Source: CAXBID01 sp963815305 (lineage in GTDB: Bacteria > Bacteroidota > Bacteroidia > Flavobacteriales > Flavobacteriaceae). From it: a DNA stretch of 64,000 nucleotides. Positions 18,383 through 27,340 of this stretch are shown here, in pieces. Position 1 is the first letter of the stretch. Each line of letters starts with the position of its first letter. The position numbers and the translations under genes were made by a program. A model generated the notes under the pieces. It searched no databases and was not told where the DNA came from. It saw nothing but the letters and a program-made list of their open reading frames with translations. The DNA lies in contig CAWFFW010000001.1 in NCBI GenBank assembly GCA_963815305.1, positions 186,001-250,000 of the forward strand, given 5' to 3'.

Positions 18383-18903
18383 GAATTTAGATTTAAGTTT
18401 GAAAGTATAATGCATTAATTGAACATTATAAATATACGCTCTTTAAAAGGAAAATTTGCATATTTTATTAATCCTACATAAGCAATTAAATTTAGCACGA
18501 AAAACCTAGGCGTTTTTTGCAAAATTAATACAATTACCTTGTCTAATTCATAAATACTTTTGTTCGTGAAAACTAGACAGTATCATAGCGTCGAATTTTT
18601 TGAAAATTATTGATCGAGATAAGAAGGTAGGAATATGATTTATTAAAAATGTTCTATTTTACTGGTAAAATTCTAATTTATTCTAAATAAGAATAACTTT
18701 ACACTCTAAGGCGAATACTTAAGACGATAGACGACCAATAACATCTAATCCGTCATAATTAATCTCTAAATCAAAATGCAAACGCATTAGTTTTCAAATT
18801 CTACTAACATCGCTATTTTGTGAATGCTTAGATATTTGAACTTATATTAAGTCATAGTTATACGACGAGTCTATAAGTCTTTCTTAAATTTAAGGTATTA
18901 CTT

Positions 18904-19072
18904 TCAATGTTCTGGATTAATTAAAATTTTGTTAGCCTCGTCAATTACTTTAATTTTAATCTCAGCTTTTTTACTACTATGATTTATATCAGGGGGTATT
19001 TGCGGGACAGCTTTCTATACGCCTTTTTATCTCATTTTCGCTGTAGTTTTTATCTACACCGATACGTTTATG
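18904..19072 (-). pseudogene. DnaJ J-domain relic
   Basis: Read on the minus strand, the sequence gives GVDKNYSENEIKR, then after a one-base loss YRKLSRKYPPDINHSSKKAE, then EIKIKVIDEANKILINPEH and a stop. This is the J-domain pattern (GVDxxxSxxEIKKAYRKLxxKYHPDxN... FKxIxEAYxxLxDPxxR). The invariant HPD triad has become PPD, there is a frameshift, and the frame stops where the domain normally continues. It is a decayed co-chaperone fragment. Confidence 0.7.
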
Positions 19073-19332
19073 TTAATCCATAAGTATAATGAAGTTATTT
19101 TAAGTCAATCTTACTGAAATCAAGAATATACAAAATAGGCCTATGAGAATTAAGATGAGCATATTTCTTTAATAACTGAATAAAACATTATATAAAATAG
19201 TCATTTATGTCTCGTGAAGTCTTTCAAACTTTCATTTTTGTAGTAAATTTAATGTCAATATTTAAGTTTAAAAAATTAATCATAAGTTCTAGTTTTAGTT
19301 AATACCAAATAATAATAGAAATAAATACTATC

Positions 19333-19369
19333 AAAAAAAATAGGATACCTTATACGAGGCACCCTATTA
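19333..19369 (-). terminator. Rho-independent terminator of the repeat membrane protein
   Basis: On the minus strand an AATAGG...CCTATT outer stem and a TGCCT/AGGTA inner stem close a 6-base loop and are followed by eight T residues. It lies about 27 bases after the stop codon at 19396. Confidence 0.7.
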
Positions 19370-19395
19370 AACATTTTAAAAATAGAGATACTTAA

Positions 19396-21117
19396 TTATA
19401 AGTCTATCCACGCGCCTAACATAGATGCTCCTGCTGAAAGTACAACAGTAATTACCAACCACCAGGCTGCTGAAGCGGCAGTGGCTCTTGCATGCTCAGC
19501 TTTAATAACAGCTTTCCGCTTTGCCATCTTTAATTGTTCATGAGCCTTGTGCTCAATAGAAGAAAATTTAGATTTTAGGCTATCAATTGTACTATTAATT
19601 TGAGAAGAAATGTTATCAATCTGATCTTCATTAATGTACTTATTATTAGTTACGATTGCTTTTATTGTGTCGGCGTCCACTTTATTCAATCTAGATTTTA
19701 TTATAGATATTGAATCTTTCGGATTGTCATAAATGGCATTTAAATCACTTTTTAAATCGTCATAGTCTAATTCATCTCGGTTCGTACTATTAAAGAAATC
19801 TCCAATTGATTTATCGGCGTTTGTTTTAATTGTATTTAAATCATTTTCTTCAATTATTTTTCTCGCATTTGAAATAGTATTGACAACTTTATCTGCGTAA
19901 GAATGTAATTCACTCTTATCTAATCTAGTATTATTAGATAAAACTTCAAAAATTTTGTCTTTATTAAAATTTTCAAATTTTGAAGATAATACAGCTCCCG
20001 CAGATTTTGGATCAGTTAATATCTTATTAAAATCCTCATTTAAAGCGTCTTTTGAAAAATGCTTTGGAGTAGCGTTAGAAATGTAATCTTTTAATTCTGA
20101 AATTTTATCGTCAATTTGCTGTTTTTCTAAAGATGTGTAATCTGTAATAATATCTTTGATACCTTCAGCTGTGGAACTATTGCTAGAATATGCGCTCTTT
20201 AAATCGGTTAAAATATTCTTGAGTTGACCAACTTTTCCTTTTGAAGATAAATTCTTGGAGTTACCAGCTTCATCAATCGCTTTAGTCAATACTTGTTGAA
20301 TAGCCATATACTTACCTGCTGTATTTTTACTTTTACTACTCTTGGCAATTTTTTCAAGGTCGCTTTTTAAAGTATCATAACTTGGTAGTTTATTGTCCAC
20401 TTTATTCAGAAATTTATCTAATGTTTTTGTAAGTTCTGAAGTGTTCAAATTAACATCAAATTCTTTTCTAATTTTATCTATGGTAGAACCAACCATATTT
20501 TCTACTTTCTTCTCTCTAGACGAAGCAAATAAACTCTGAACCATATTAGCAGTAGATTTTAAACCAGAGGTAGCAGTAGTAACTAAACCACCAATTACTG
20601 TATTAACGATTCTAGTTTCTAAATAAAATAATATTAAAAAAAACAAAGCCCATATAACCAAAGCTACTGTTAAGTTTGAAGCAACGTTACCAAAAAAACT
20701 TAGATTAAGCGCTAAAGCCGAAGCACCGAACAATGAGATCGCAGTCGTTAACAAACTCCAGATACCGAAAGCTGAACTTACTTTGACACCAGTTGAAACT
20801 CCAATTTTACCATAATCTTGATTAAAATTGTAATTTTCATTACTAATATTATCAGGATTAACTTTATTTTTCACATAAGCTTCTTTTAGGTTGCCAACCA
20901 TTGAAATACCTAAGGCAACAGAGAGCGCAGTTAAAATAATTTGAAATACAAGAGCTAACAATACACCAGAGATAATAGCAATAAAAAACTGTGAATTTAT
21001 CGTGGAGGTATCGATTTCTATTTGAGTAGATGTTGCATATGTTGCATAGGCCGTAAATAAAAATGTAAATATGAATATAATTTTTTTCTTAATATTTAAA
21101 GTTTTTGGTTTACACAA
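19396..21117 (-). CDS. Large membrane protein with tandem helical repeats, unknown family
   Basis: The open frame allows 573 residues. A signal-like or first helix (about 13-28) is followed by helices near 42-70, 112-137 and 145-175, a long charged helical region (about 195-520) and a C-terminal membrane helix (about 552-570, AAWWLVITVVLSAGASML). The helical region contains at least two related units of about 70 residues, around 350-416 and 440-515, aligning at DKIFEVLSNNTRLDKSEL and DTIKAIVTNNKYINEDQI. I do not recognise the family. The only conventional start is TTG at 21117, which lies inside the predicted -7 box. The next plausible start is an ATT at 21093 followed by three lysines, which would give a normal signal-like N-terminus. 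It shares the island operator and has its own terminator. Confidence 0.7.
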   Translation of the reverse strand: MCKPKTLNIKKKIIFIFTFLFTAYATYATSTQIEIDTSTINSQFFIAIISGVLLALVFQIILTALSVALGISMVGNLKEAYVKNKVNPDNISNENYNFNQDYGKIGVSTGVKVSSAFGIWSLLTTAISLFGASALALNLSFFGNVASNLTVALVIWALFFLILFYLETRIVNTVIGGLVTTATSGLKSTANMVQSLFASSREKKVENMVGSTIDKIRKEFDVNLNTSELTKTLDKFLNKVDNKLPSYDTLKSDLEKIAKSSKSKNTAGKYMAIQQVLTKAIDEAGNSKNLSSKGKVGQLKNILTDLKSAYSSNSSTAEGIKDIITDYTSLEKQQIDDKISELKDYISNATPKHFSKDALNEDFNKILTDPKSAGAVLSSKFENFNKDKIFEVLSNNTRLDKSELHSYADKVVNTISNARKIIEENDLNTIKTNADKSIGDFFNSTNRDELDYDDLKSDLNAIYDNPKDSISIIKSRLNKVDADTIKAIVTNNKYINEDQIDNISSQINSTIDSLKSKFSSIEHKAHEQLKMAKRKAVIKAEHARATAASAAWWLVITVVLSAGASMLGAWIDL

Positions 21118-21179
21118 AATTATTGAGGTTGATTGTATGTGACTTGCTATAAACAGTTATAGTTTAGCTTAAATAACAG
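21115..21179 (-). promoter_or_regulatory. Tandem operator plus -7 box of the repeat membrane protein
   Basis: On the minus strand CTGTTATTTAAGCTA (21179-21165) matches the island consensus CAGTTATNNGAGCTA at 11 of 13 fixed positions. A weak second copy, AACTGTTTATAGCAA, starts 21 bp later (21158-21144). Exactly 21 bases further is TAATTTTG (21122-21115), the same -7 box and spacing as at the glycosyltransferase operon. Confidence 0.6.
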
Positions 21180-21276
21180 TATTTTGAATTGGAGGTAGAA
21201 ATTAATTGGACAATTTATAATTAATGAAATAATTATAAATAAAATATAGCTTTGAAAAATGTCAGATTATCTTAAT

Positions 21277-21304
21277 AAAAAAAGCCAACCTTTCGGTTGA
21301 CCTT
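21277..21304 (-). terminator. Rho-independent terminator of the catalase gene
   Basis: On the minus strand GTCAACC, a GAAA tetraloop and GGTTGGC form a 7-bp stem (one G-T pair) followed by seven T residues. It lies about 120 bases after the catalase stop codon and insulates the next gene. Confidence 0.8.
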
Positions 21305-21422
21305 TTAGCGCTTAAATATTTCATTAATTAAAGTTATGAAAATCTGAATTTTAAATCTTTTATATTTCCCTTAAAATATGAGAACTTTAAATTAGATTAC
21401 TTAATTTAATAACAATTTACTT

Positions 21423-23555
21423 CTACGCGGGAATTTTGTTTGCTACATCTATTCTATCCCAATTACGATGTTTTGAAATAGCCTCAATAAATATTTGAGG
21501 TTTCTCATTAATAATAATAGCTTTATCATCTTTAAAATCAGATACGTATGTAGTCATTAAAAAATCTTCAACATCTTTATCAAAAGCTATAGCTTTGCAA
21601 TGTTTGAAAGCTTCATTTACAAACTTTATAAATTTAGTTTCTTTCATTAAAGCATCTATAGACTTTTTACCACCAGGAATGTAAACAGCATCAAAAAGTA
21701 CACTTTCCGTAGTCATGATAGCTGCATCAACTTCATGTTCCATACCTTCAACACATTTTATAGTGCCTCCATGTGGTGCTATAATTTTACATATGGCACC
21801 TTCTTTTTCCAAAGCTTTTTTCATTATTTTAAAATCACTCATTGAAAACCCATCGGCTGCTAAAACCGCAATTTGTCGCGTCGAAATACTATCGAATTTT
21901 GTATTTGACTGACTAAGAGTAGGAGCTTTATCCAAATAATTTTTCTTTTTGGATGGCTGTTGATTTTTAACATTGGCATCAGCACCAATCGCTTGATTAA
22001 GAGGTTCTTCTATGCTTTTAGGAACTTTAAGCCCAAGGCCATCTGCTACTTTTTTAGCTAATTCTGAATCAATTTGCGAAATGACAAATAACATACGCTC
22101 TTTAATGTATTTGTGTTTACATTTTCCTAATTCGAAAGTATAAGCATCCATAATATGTTTTTGTTCCCATATTGCTAGACTCCTATAAAATAAGGCGGGT
22201 TGTGAAAAGTGGTCGTTAAAGCTTTCCGAGCGTGTTCTAATTTTTTTAGCATCAATTCGTTCCTCATAGGATGTAAATGCACCTTCAGCCATTTTAGCCA
22301 AATGTGGGCAACCACCACCTAGTGAATTTGGGAAATATGAAGTCTGGCCTTTAGAAATATCCATTTGCATATGACCATCACGTTGATTATTATGAGTATT
22401 TACTAAAGGGCGATTAATTGGGATTTGATGAAAATTTGGACTTCCTAAACGTGATAGTTGCGTATCTCTATAAGAAAATAAACGTCCTTGTAGTAGTGGA
22501 TCATTTGTAAAATCGATACCAGGGACAATATGTCCAGGTAAAAATGCGACTTGTTCAGTTTCTGCAAAAAAGTTTTCTGGATTTCTATTAAGTGTCATTT
22601 TACCAATAATCTCCACTGGCACCATTTCTTCTGGAATTAATTTTGTAGGATCTAACAAGTCAAATTCAAATTTATGTTCGTCCTGTTGTGGCACAATTTG
22701 AATCCCTAATTCCCATTCTGGAAATTGTCCTGCATCAATGGCATCCCAAAGGTCTCTTCTGTGAAAATCAGGATCTGCACCATTAATTTTTACGGCTTCA
22801 CCCCATGTTACGGAATGAACACCTAATTTAGGTTTCCAATGAAATTTTACAAAATGCGAATCTCCATCTTTATTAATTAATCTAAATGTGTGGATTCCAA
22901 ACCCCTCCATCATCCGCAAGCTGCGAGGAATAGCTCGATCACTCATAACCCATATTTGGTTATGTAAAGTTTCTGTTGTACGTGATATAAAATCATAAAA
23001 GGTATCGTGTGCAGAGGCCGCTTGAGGAATTTCATTATTAGGTTCTGGTTTAACAGCATGAATTAAATCAGGAAATTTCATAGCATCTTGTATAAAAAAA
23101 ATGGGCATATTATTACCTACTAAATCCCAAGTCCCTTCTTCTGTATAGAATTTTACCGCAAATCCTCGAACATCTCTAGCTAAATCGGGCGAGCCTTTTG
23201 AGCCAGCAACAGTTGAAAATCTAGCAAAGACAGGTGTTTTTCTATCAGTGTCTGTAAATATTCCAGCTTTACTGTATTTTTCAATACTATCATACAATTC
23301 AAAAACGCCATGTGCTGCACTACCTCTGGCATGAACAATACGTTCGGGAATACGCTCATGATCAAAATGAGTTATTTTTTCTCTAAGCAAAAAATCTTCT
23401 AATAAAGTAGACCCTCGTTCCCCAGATTTTAGTGAATTATTTGTATCATTAACTTTAAGTCCTTGATTTGTAGTCATCACTTTACCACGAGCATCTTTCT
23501 CATATTGCTCTAAGTCTTTTATTTTTTGATTCGTATTGGTTTTATTTTTTTTCAT
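21423..23555 (-). CDS. katE: Large-subunit catalase, HPII/KatE type with DJ-1-like C-terminal domain
   Basis: A 710-residue monofunctional haem catalase, which converts hydrogen peroxide to water and oxygen. The length is that of clade 2 (HPII) enzymes. FDHERIPERIVHARGSAAHG near residue 64 contains the catalytic His75 in VHARG; DLVGNNMPIFF near 143 holds the catalytic Asn; RLFSYRDTQLSRLGSPNF near 365 carries the haem-ligand Tyr. From about residue 565 a flavodoxin-like DJ-1/PfpI-type domain follows (QIAVLAADGFSMSDF, then VYIPGGKKS), as in KatE. A weaker copy of the island operator lies about 80-115 bases upstream. The context (photolyases, DUF421, DUF2383) supports a general-stress role. Confidence 0.95.
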   Translation of the reverse strand: MKKNKTNTNQKIKDLEQYEKDARGKVMTTNQGLKVNDTNNSLKSGERGSTLLEDFLLREKITHFDHERIPERIVHARGSAAHGVFELYDSIEKYSKAGIFTDTDRKTPVFARFSTVAGSKGSPDLARDVRGFAVKFYTEEGTWDLVGNNMPIFFIQDAMKFPDLIHAVKPEPNNEIPQAASAHDTFYDFISRTTETLHNQIWVMSDRAIPRSLRMMEGFGIHTFRLINKDGDSHFVKFHWKPKLGVHSVTWGEAVKINGADPDFHRRDLWDAIDAGQFPEWELGIQIVPQQDEHKFEFDLLDPTKLIPEEMVPVEIIGKMTLNRNPENFFAETEQVAFLPGHIVPGIDFTNDPLLQGRLFSYRDTQLSRLGSPNFHQIPINRPLVNTHNNQRDGHMQMDISKGQTSYFPNSLGGGCPHLAKMAEGAFTSYEERIDAKKIRTRSESFNDHFSQPALFYRSLAIWEQKHIMDAYTFELGKCKHKYIKERMLFVISQIDSELAKKVADGLGLKVPKSIEEPLNQAIGADANVKNQQPSKKKNYLDKAPTLSQSNTKFDSISTRQIAVLAADGFSMSDFKIMKKALEKEGAICKIIAPHGGTIKCVEGMEHEVDAAIMTTESVLFDAVYIPGGKKSIDALMKETKFIKFVNEAFKHCKAIAFDKDVEDFLMTTYVSDFKDDKAIIINEKPQIFIEAISKHRNWDRIDVANKIPA

Positions 23556-23635
23556 AATATAAGGTCTAAAGAATACTTGGTAATATTAATGCTTTTAAAT
23601 TGTCAACTAATTTCTTGATAATGTGCCAATGCTAA

Positions 23636-23671
23636 TAGCTTAATTAAAATTTTTTCTAGCTGAAATGACTT
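23636..23671 (-). promoter_or_regulatory. Probable weaker copy of the island operator before the catalase
   Basis: On the minus strand AAGTCATTTCAGCTA (23671-23657) and ATTTTAATTAAGCTA (23650-23636) lie 21 bp apart, each keeping the AGCTA end of the island consensus. Unlike at the other three promoters there is no TAnnTTTG box 21 bases downstream; the nearest partial match (TAGTTGAC) is about 5 bases further on. It is a tentative site. Confidence 0.4.
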
Positions 23672-23748
23672 ATGTGAAAAAAATTTAGAACATATTTGAA
23701 TGTGATTAAAAAAAATGAAATTCATGTGATTCTTTGTTAAGTAAACTG

Positions 23749-24321
23749 TTAATCTTTGAATTTTAAATTTTCTATGTACTCAGGTAATATGGAATTTTCT
23801 AAAATAGGTTTTTCAAATTTGTAGATACTAAGTTGTCCAGATTGTTCATAGTAGGCATGCTCAACTTCAGATAAATACTCAATTCCAGATTGCCTTAATA
23901 ACATAAATACTTCATTTTTATCAATTTCATCAGTTGTTAAATTATCGTTTAACAATTTTCCATTCTCTACTATTTTAACAACTTGTGGATGGGTTAATTT
24001 TCTAACAGATTCATATTCGATACCCAAGTAAACGTATATCTTTTGAAATGCAGCAATTATTGTTAATACAGCCATGGCCACAGATAATGGTATAGTTGGA
24101 TAAAGCATAGAATCTCCAACAGAACTTCCCATGGCTATAATTAAAAGAATATCTGCACTATCCAAACCGCCTACTGCACGTTTCCCAATCCAGCGGATCA
24201 GTAACAATGTGTAACACATAATTATAATTACCCGTATCAAGATCTCCGCATATATTAACAATGAGTAATCACCAAATAAAATCTTGAAAAGGCTAAAGGT
24301 ATATTCGCTTGATTCTATCAT
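23749..24321 (-). CDS. DUF421 (YetF-like) membrane protein, second copy
   Basis: A 190-residue protein with three N-terminal transmembrane helices and the DUF421 C-terminal domain. The family segment after the first helix reads RWIGKRAVGGLDSADILLIIAMGSSVGDSM, shown here in part: WIGKRAVGGLDSADIL and AMGSSVGDS. The C-terminal domain has HPQVVKIVENGKLLNDN and LSIYKFEKP. It differs substantially from the other DUF421 protein at 4999-5532, so the two are not a recent duplication. It is encoded about 110 bases downstream of the DUF2383 gene on the same strand and may be co-transcribed with it. The molecular function of DUF421 is not known. Confidence 0.85.
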   Translation of the reverse strand: MIESSEYTFSLFKILFGDYSLLIYAEILIRVIIIMCYTLLLIRWIGKRAVGGLDSADILLIIAMGSSVGDSMLYPTIPLSVAMAVLTIIAAFQKIYVYLGIEYESVRKLTHPQVVKIVENGKLLNDNLTTDEIDKNEVFMLLRQSGIEYLSEVEHAYYEQSGQLSIYKFEKPILENSILPEYIENLKFKD

Positions 24322-24430
24322 AGTAGTTTCGAATTATAATTCTTTGTAAAAAAAATAGAGTTCAGATCGAAACAAGCCAACCTAAACTCTTAAACACTGA
24401 ACTAACTAATTATATATGCTATAATGCTTT

Positions 24431-24883
24431 TTAATGTATATCTTCTAGGTAGTCAGCTTTATCATGACTTGCTTGGATAGCAATCTTTTGTTTAAGAAGA
24501 ACATCTCTGGTAGTTGGATTCAATTCACAATTATCAAGTATGTCGTCATAATCATCAATGGCAGCTTTTTCACCATTTCTAACTTCCTCTAACATAGATT
24601 CATCATTATCCATAGAGAAAAGAGCTTTCGTATCTATCCAAGCCCTATGAAGTGCTCCAAAAGTACTACCATCATTCTCAGTTACTTCCATACCTTGTTT
24701 TCTAAGGGTACTTGATAATTCATTTATATAACCACTTCTTTCTCTTGCTTTTTCAATAAAAAAGTGTTTTAACCTAGGGCTCTCAACATGATTAGAGGCT
24801 TTTTTAAATCCCTTTTCAGCATCATAGGCTTTTTCAATAAGGTCATTTAGTTTGTTTACAGTACTTTCTTTAAATAGTGACAT
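24431..24883 (-). CDS. DUF2383/PA2169-family four-helix protein
   Basis: A 150-residue, wholly helical, soluble protein of the PA2169/DUF2383 type, which folds as a ferritin-like four-helix bundle. Family-like segments are VNKLNDLIEKAYDAEKGFKKA at the N-terminus, seen as LNDLIEKAYDAEKGF, then HFFIEKARERSGYINEL near residue 47, GALHRAWIDTKALF near 82 and a C-terminal AIQASHDKADYLED. These proteins are commonly found among stress genes; a metal-binding role has been suggested from the fold but no reaction is established. It is upstream of the second DUF421 gene in the same direction. Confidence 0.85.
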   Translation of the reverse strand: MSLFKESTVNKLNDLIEKAYDAEKGFKKASNHVESPRLKHFFIEKARERSGYINELSSTLRKQGMEVTENDGSTFGALHRAWIDTKALFSMDNDESMLEEVRNGEKAAIDDYDDILDNCELNPTTRDVLLKQKIAIQASHDKADYLEDIH

Positions 24884-25126
24884 AATTATATTTTTAATAC
24901 AGTAAGAAATTTGATGCTCACTGCTATCATCAATTTTTGATAATCTAAAATTAACTCAAGATTTACCTTTTTACTGATGCATATAAAACATAATTATGCT
25001 CATTTGATTATTTAATAAAAATTTATAGTTTAATCCTTTATTAATAAAGGTAAATTTAACTTTTTAAATGTTTTACTAAAGATTCAAGTTCAATACGAAG
25101 GGCAATGAAGATAGATAAAATGCTAC

Positions 25127-25420
25127 TTATTTTAACTCCTTTTCGTCATATTCCTGGGTATTAATACTACATGCAAATTCCCATAACTCTAATACTTCAT
25201 CAAATGGCACAATATAATCATGATAGAATTTATTGTCTGACGTTAATAAAAGAGATCCATTTAAATCGATATTATTTATGATACGCTTATATACCATCCA
25301 TCATTAACTGTTACTAAGATATATGTCTTACCAGTTTTAATTCCGTCTCTATTTTCAACAAACTTTCCAATAAGAAATGAGCCATCTTTCATGGGTTTTA
25401 TTGAATCACCTTTTATTGGA
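25127..25420 (-). pseudogene. Relic of an S24/LexA-like regulator C-terminal domain
   Basis: On the minus strand the sequence reads NPIKGDSIKPMKDGSFLIGK then FVENRDGIKTGKTYILVTVN and, after a one-base shift near 25290, VYKRIINNIDLNGSLLLTSD and a tail ending YDEKELK. GDS(M)xP..DGSxxxG and the VYKR...NGxLxLxSDN pattern are those of S24 peptidase-like domains found in XRE-type repressors. The helix-turn-helix half is missing, a stop precedes the domain and the reading frame is shifted, so it is not functional. Confidence 0.65.
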
Positions 25421-25499
25421 TTTTAAATATAACATCAAGAAATACGTCATGGTCAAAAGAAATATATAGAATATTTAAATGAGCTTTTGATATAGCTCC

Positions 25500-26875
25500 A
25501 CCGAATTTTGAAGAAAACTCGAAATGTTATTATAAAAGGGATTGGCTTATTCTCACCAGAGCGATTGACAGTACCTTAAGAACATCTGCACCTTTTGAAC
25601 TCGAAATTAAAATAAAAGCTGAAGATGATAGTGCACGATGGTGATGGATAAAAGGAGAGCTAATTAGTAATGAAGACAAACTTTCAACAATTTTAAGGGA
25701 TCCGTTCAAGATATAACAAAACAGAAAAACGAAGAAGAATTATTAAATGCTAAAAAAGATGCGGCTACTGCTAATACTCATAAAGATTAATTTTTAGTAA
25801 ACATTAGTCATGAAATACGTACACCATTAACGAGCATTATAGGATTTTCAGAATTGCTAAAAAATGGCATTGTTAAAAAAAAAGAAAGCATTGAGTTTTT
25901 AAATATTATTGATAATAATTCAAAACAGCTTATAAACCTCATTGATGATATCATTGATATATCTAAAATAGAGACGAATAAACTTAAAATCGAATATGGC
26001 GATTGCAATATTGTTGAGCTTTTAGAAAGTATTCATAAGATCTACAGCCATGTGAAGTTGTATAGGGATAAAGATCATTTAGAAGTAAATTATCCTATTC
26101 CAGAAAATCACGAAGATTTACATATAAGAACAAACCGATTTGGATTAGAGTACGTACTTATAAATTTGTCAAATACGCTATCAAATTTTCAGATCATGAC
26201 GTTATTAATTTCGGGTTTACTGTGGAGAATGAATTTGTTAAATTCTACATCGAGGATAATGGAATCGGGATACCATCTATTGATTTAGATAGTGTTTTTG
26301 ATCGGTTCAGACAGGTAAATCAAAATTGAAACGTAGATCTTGGAGGTACTGGTTTAGGGTTGTCAAAATGTAGAGGTATAGTGGAGCTAATGGGAAAAGA
26401 AATTTGGGCTAAGTCTCAAAGAAATAAAGGAAGCACATTTTATTTTACAATACCTATGACTATCTCTTTGAGTAGTTCAAGACAAAATTTTGTAAGGAAT
26501 TATAACTAAGAAATATTAAATAATAAAACGATTTTAATAGCTGAAGACAGCATGTTGATTCTGTTATTATTTAAAATGTTATTAAAGATTTATAATATAA
26601 ATGTAATATTTGCAGATAATGGTAAAGAAGCACTAACGTTATGCAATAATCATCATCATCAAGTTGATTTAATTTTGTTAGATATTAGAATGCCAGAACT
26701 ATCAGGAATTGAAGTCTTATCAAAATTATAAAAATAATCAAAGAGTTAGAGTTATAATGCAAAGTGCACATACCTTGGCCGATGAAAAGAGAGAATGTTT
26801 TAAAAGAGGGTATGTAGATTTTGTCCAGAAACCTATTGTTAGAGATAACCTATTTCAAACCCTTTAGAAATGGGT
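25500..26875 (+). pseudogene. Hybrid sensor histidine kinase relic (PAS, kinase, receiver)
   Basis: Broken frames on the plus strand spell a hybrid kinase. A PAS-like part (PFELEIKIKAEDDSARW, stop, WIKGELISNEDK) leads, after a frameshift, to GSVQDITKQKNEEELLNAKK, a stop at 25788, and the dimerisation box FLVNISHEIRTPLTSIIGF with the phospho-acceptor His at 25809-25811. After another frameshift near 26170 come the N and G boxes (EDNGIGIP, then GGTGLGLSK). A receiver domain follows (ILIAEDSML, LILLDIRMPELSG, FVQKPI). I count at least four disabling lesions, so it is dead. An open part is left at 25854-26288. Confidence 0.8.
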
Positions 26876-27063
26876 TGATTAATTAAATAATTGTATTCTT
26901 TTTAAGCAAATACAGAATTCTAATTTAAATGAAAAATTTAAAAGTCATCTTGATTTTTAAGAATTTTATTGTTTTACAAATACCTTTAAAAATGAAAAAC
27001 TAAGTCTTCTCTATGAAACTCTAATATTTTTATTATAATCCTGGAAGGATCATAATTGTTCAC

Positions 27064-27340
27064 TTGTCTATTCAAATTTTTGAAAATCTCGAATGGAGAT
27101 GGACAAAAAAAGAAATGAAAAACTTTAAAGATTTAACTAACTCCTTTTTGGAAAAAGTCAAGAACAAGCTAGTTGTTTATCCATTTGTAAATAAAAAGTT
27201 GGGTGTTCGAAAAGGAATAGTACACAAATACGTTGCTGTATTTTACAGAAGAAGACAGAAAGAATAACAAGATTTATTTGATTATAATTTTTAAATATCG
27301 GATGAATCCTAAAACATTAAAAGAACTATTGAAAAAATAG
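27064..27340 (+). pseudogene. RelE/ParE-type toxin relic
   Basis: The first 67 codons (27064-27267) are open and end in KLGVRKGIVHKYVAVFYR, the core strand pattern of RelE/ParE-superfamily toxins (xxGIRKxxIHKxxxxFYRV). After a frameshift the family tail is still readable as FDY then RMNPKTLKELLKK, followed by a stop at 27338-27340. No antitoxin frame is visible upstream. It appears to be a decayed toxin-antitoxin fragment. Confidence 0.6.

Larger units (their letters stand above)
18383..19395. other. Long intergenic region with a DnaJ relic
   Basis: About 1 kb without an intact gene between the AraC gene and the repeat membrane protein. It holds the worn J-domain at 18904-19072 and the terminator at 19333-19369, both listed separately, and a possible AraC promoter near 18520. 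The rest is AT-rich sequence with stops in all frames. Confidence 0.5.
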
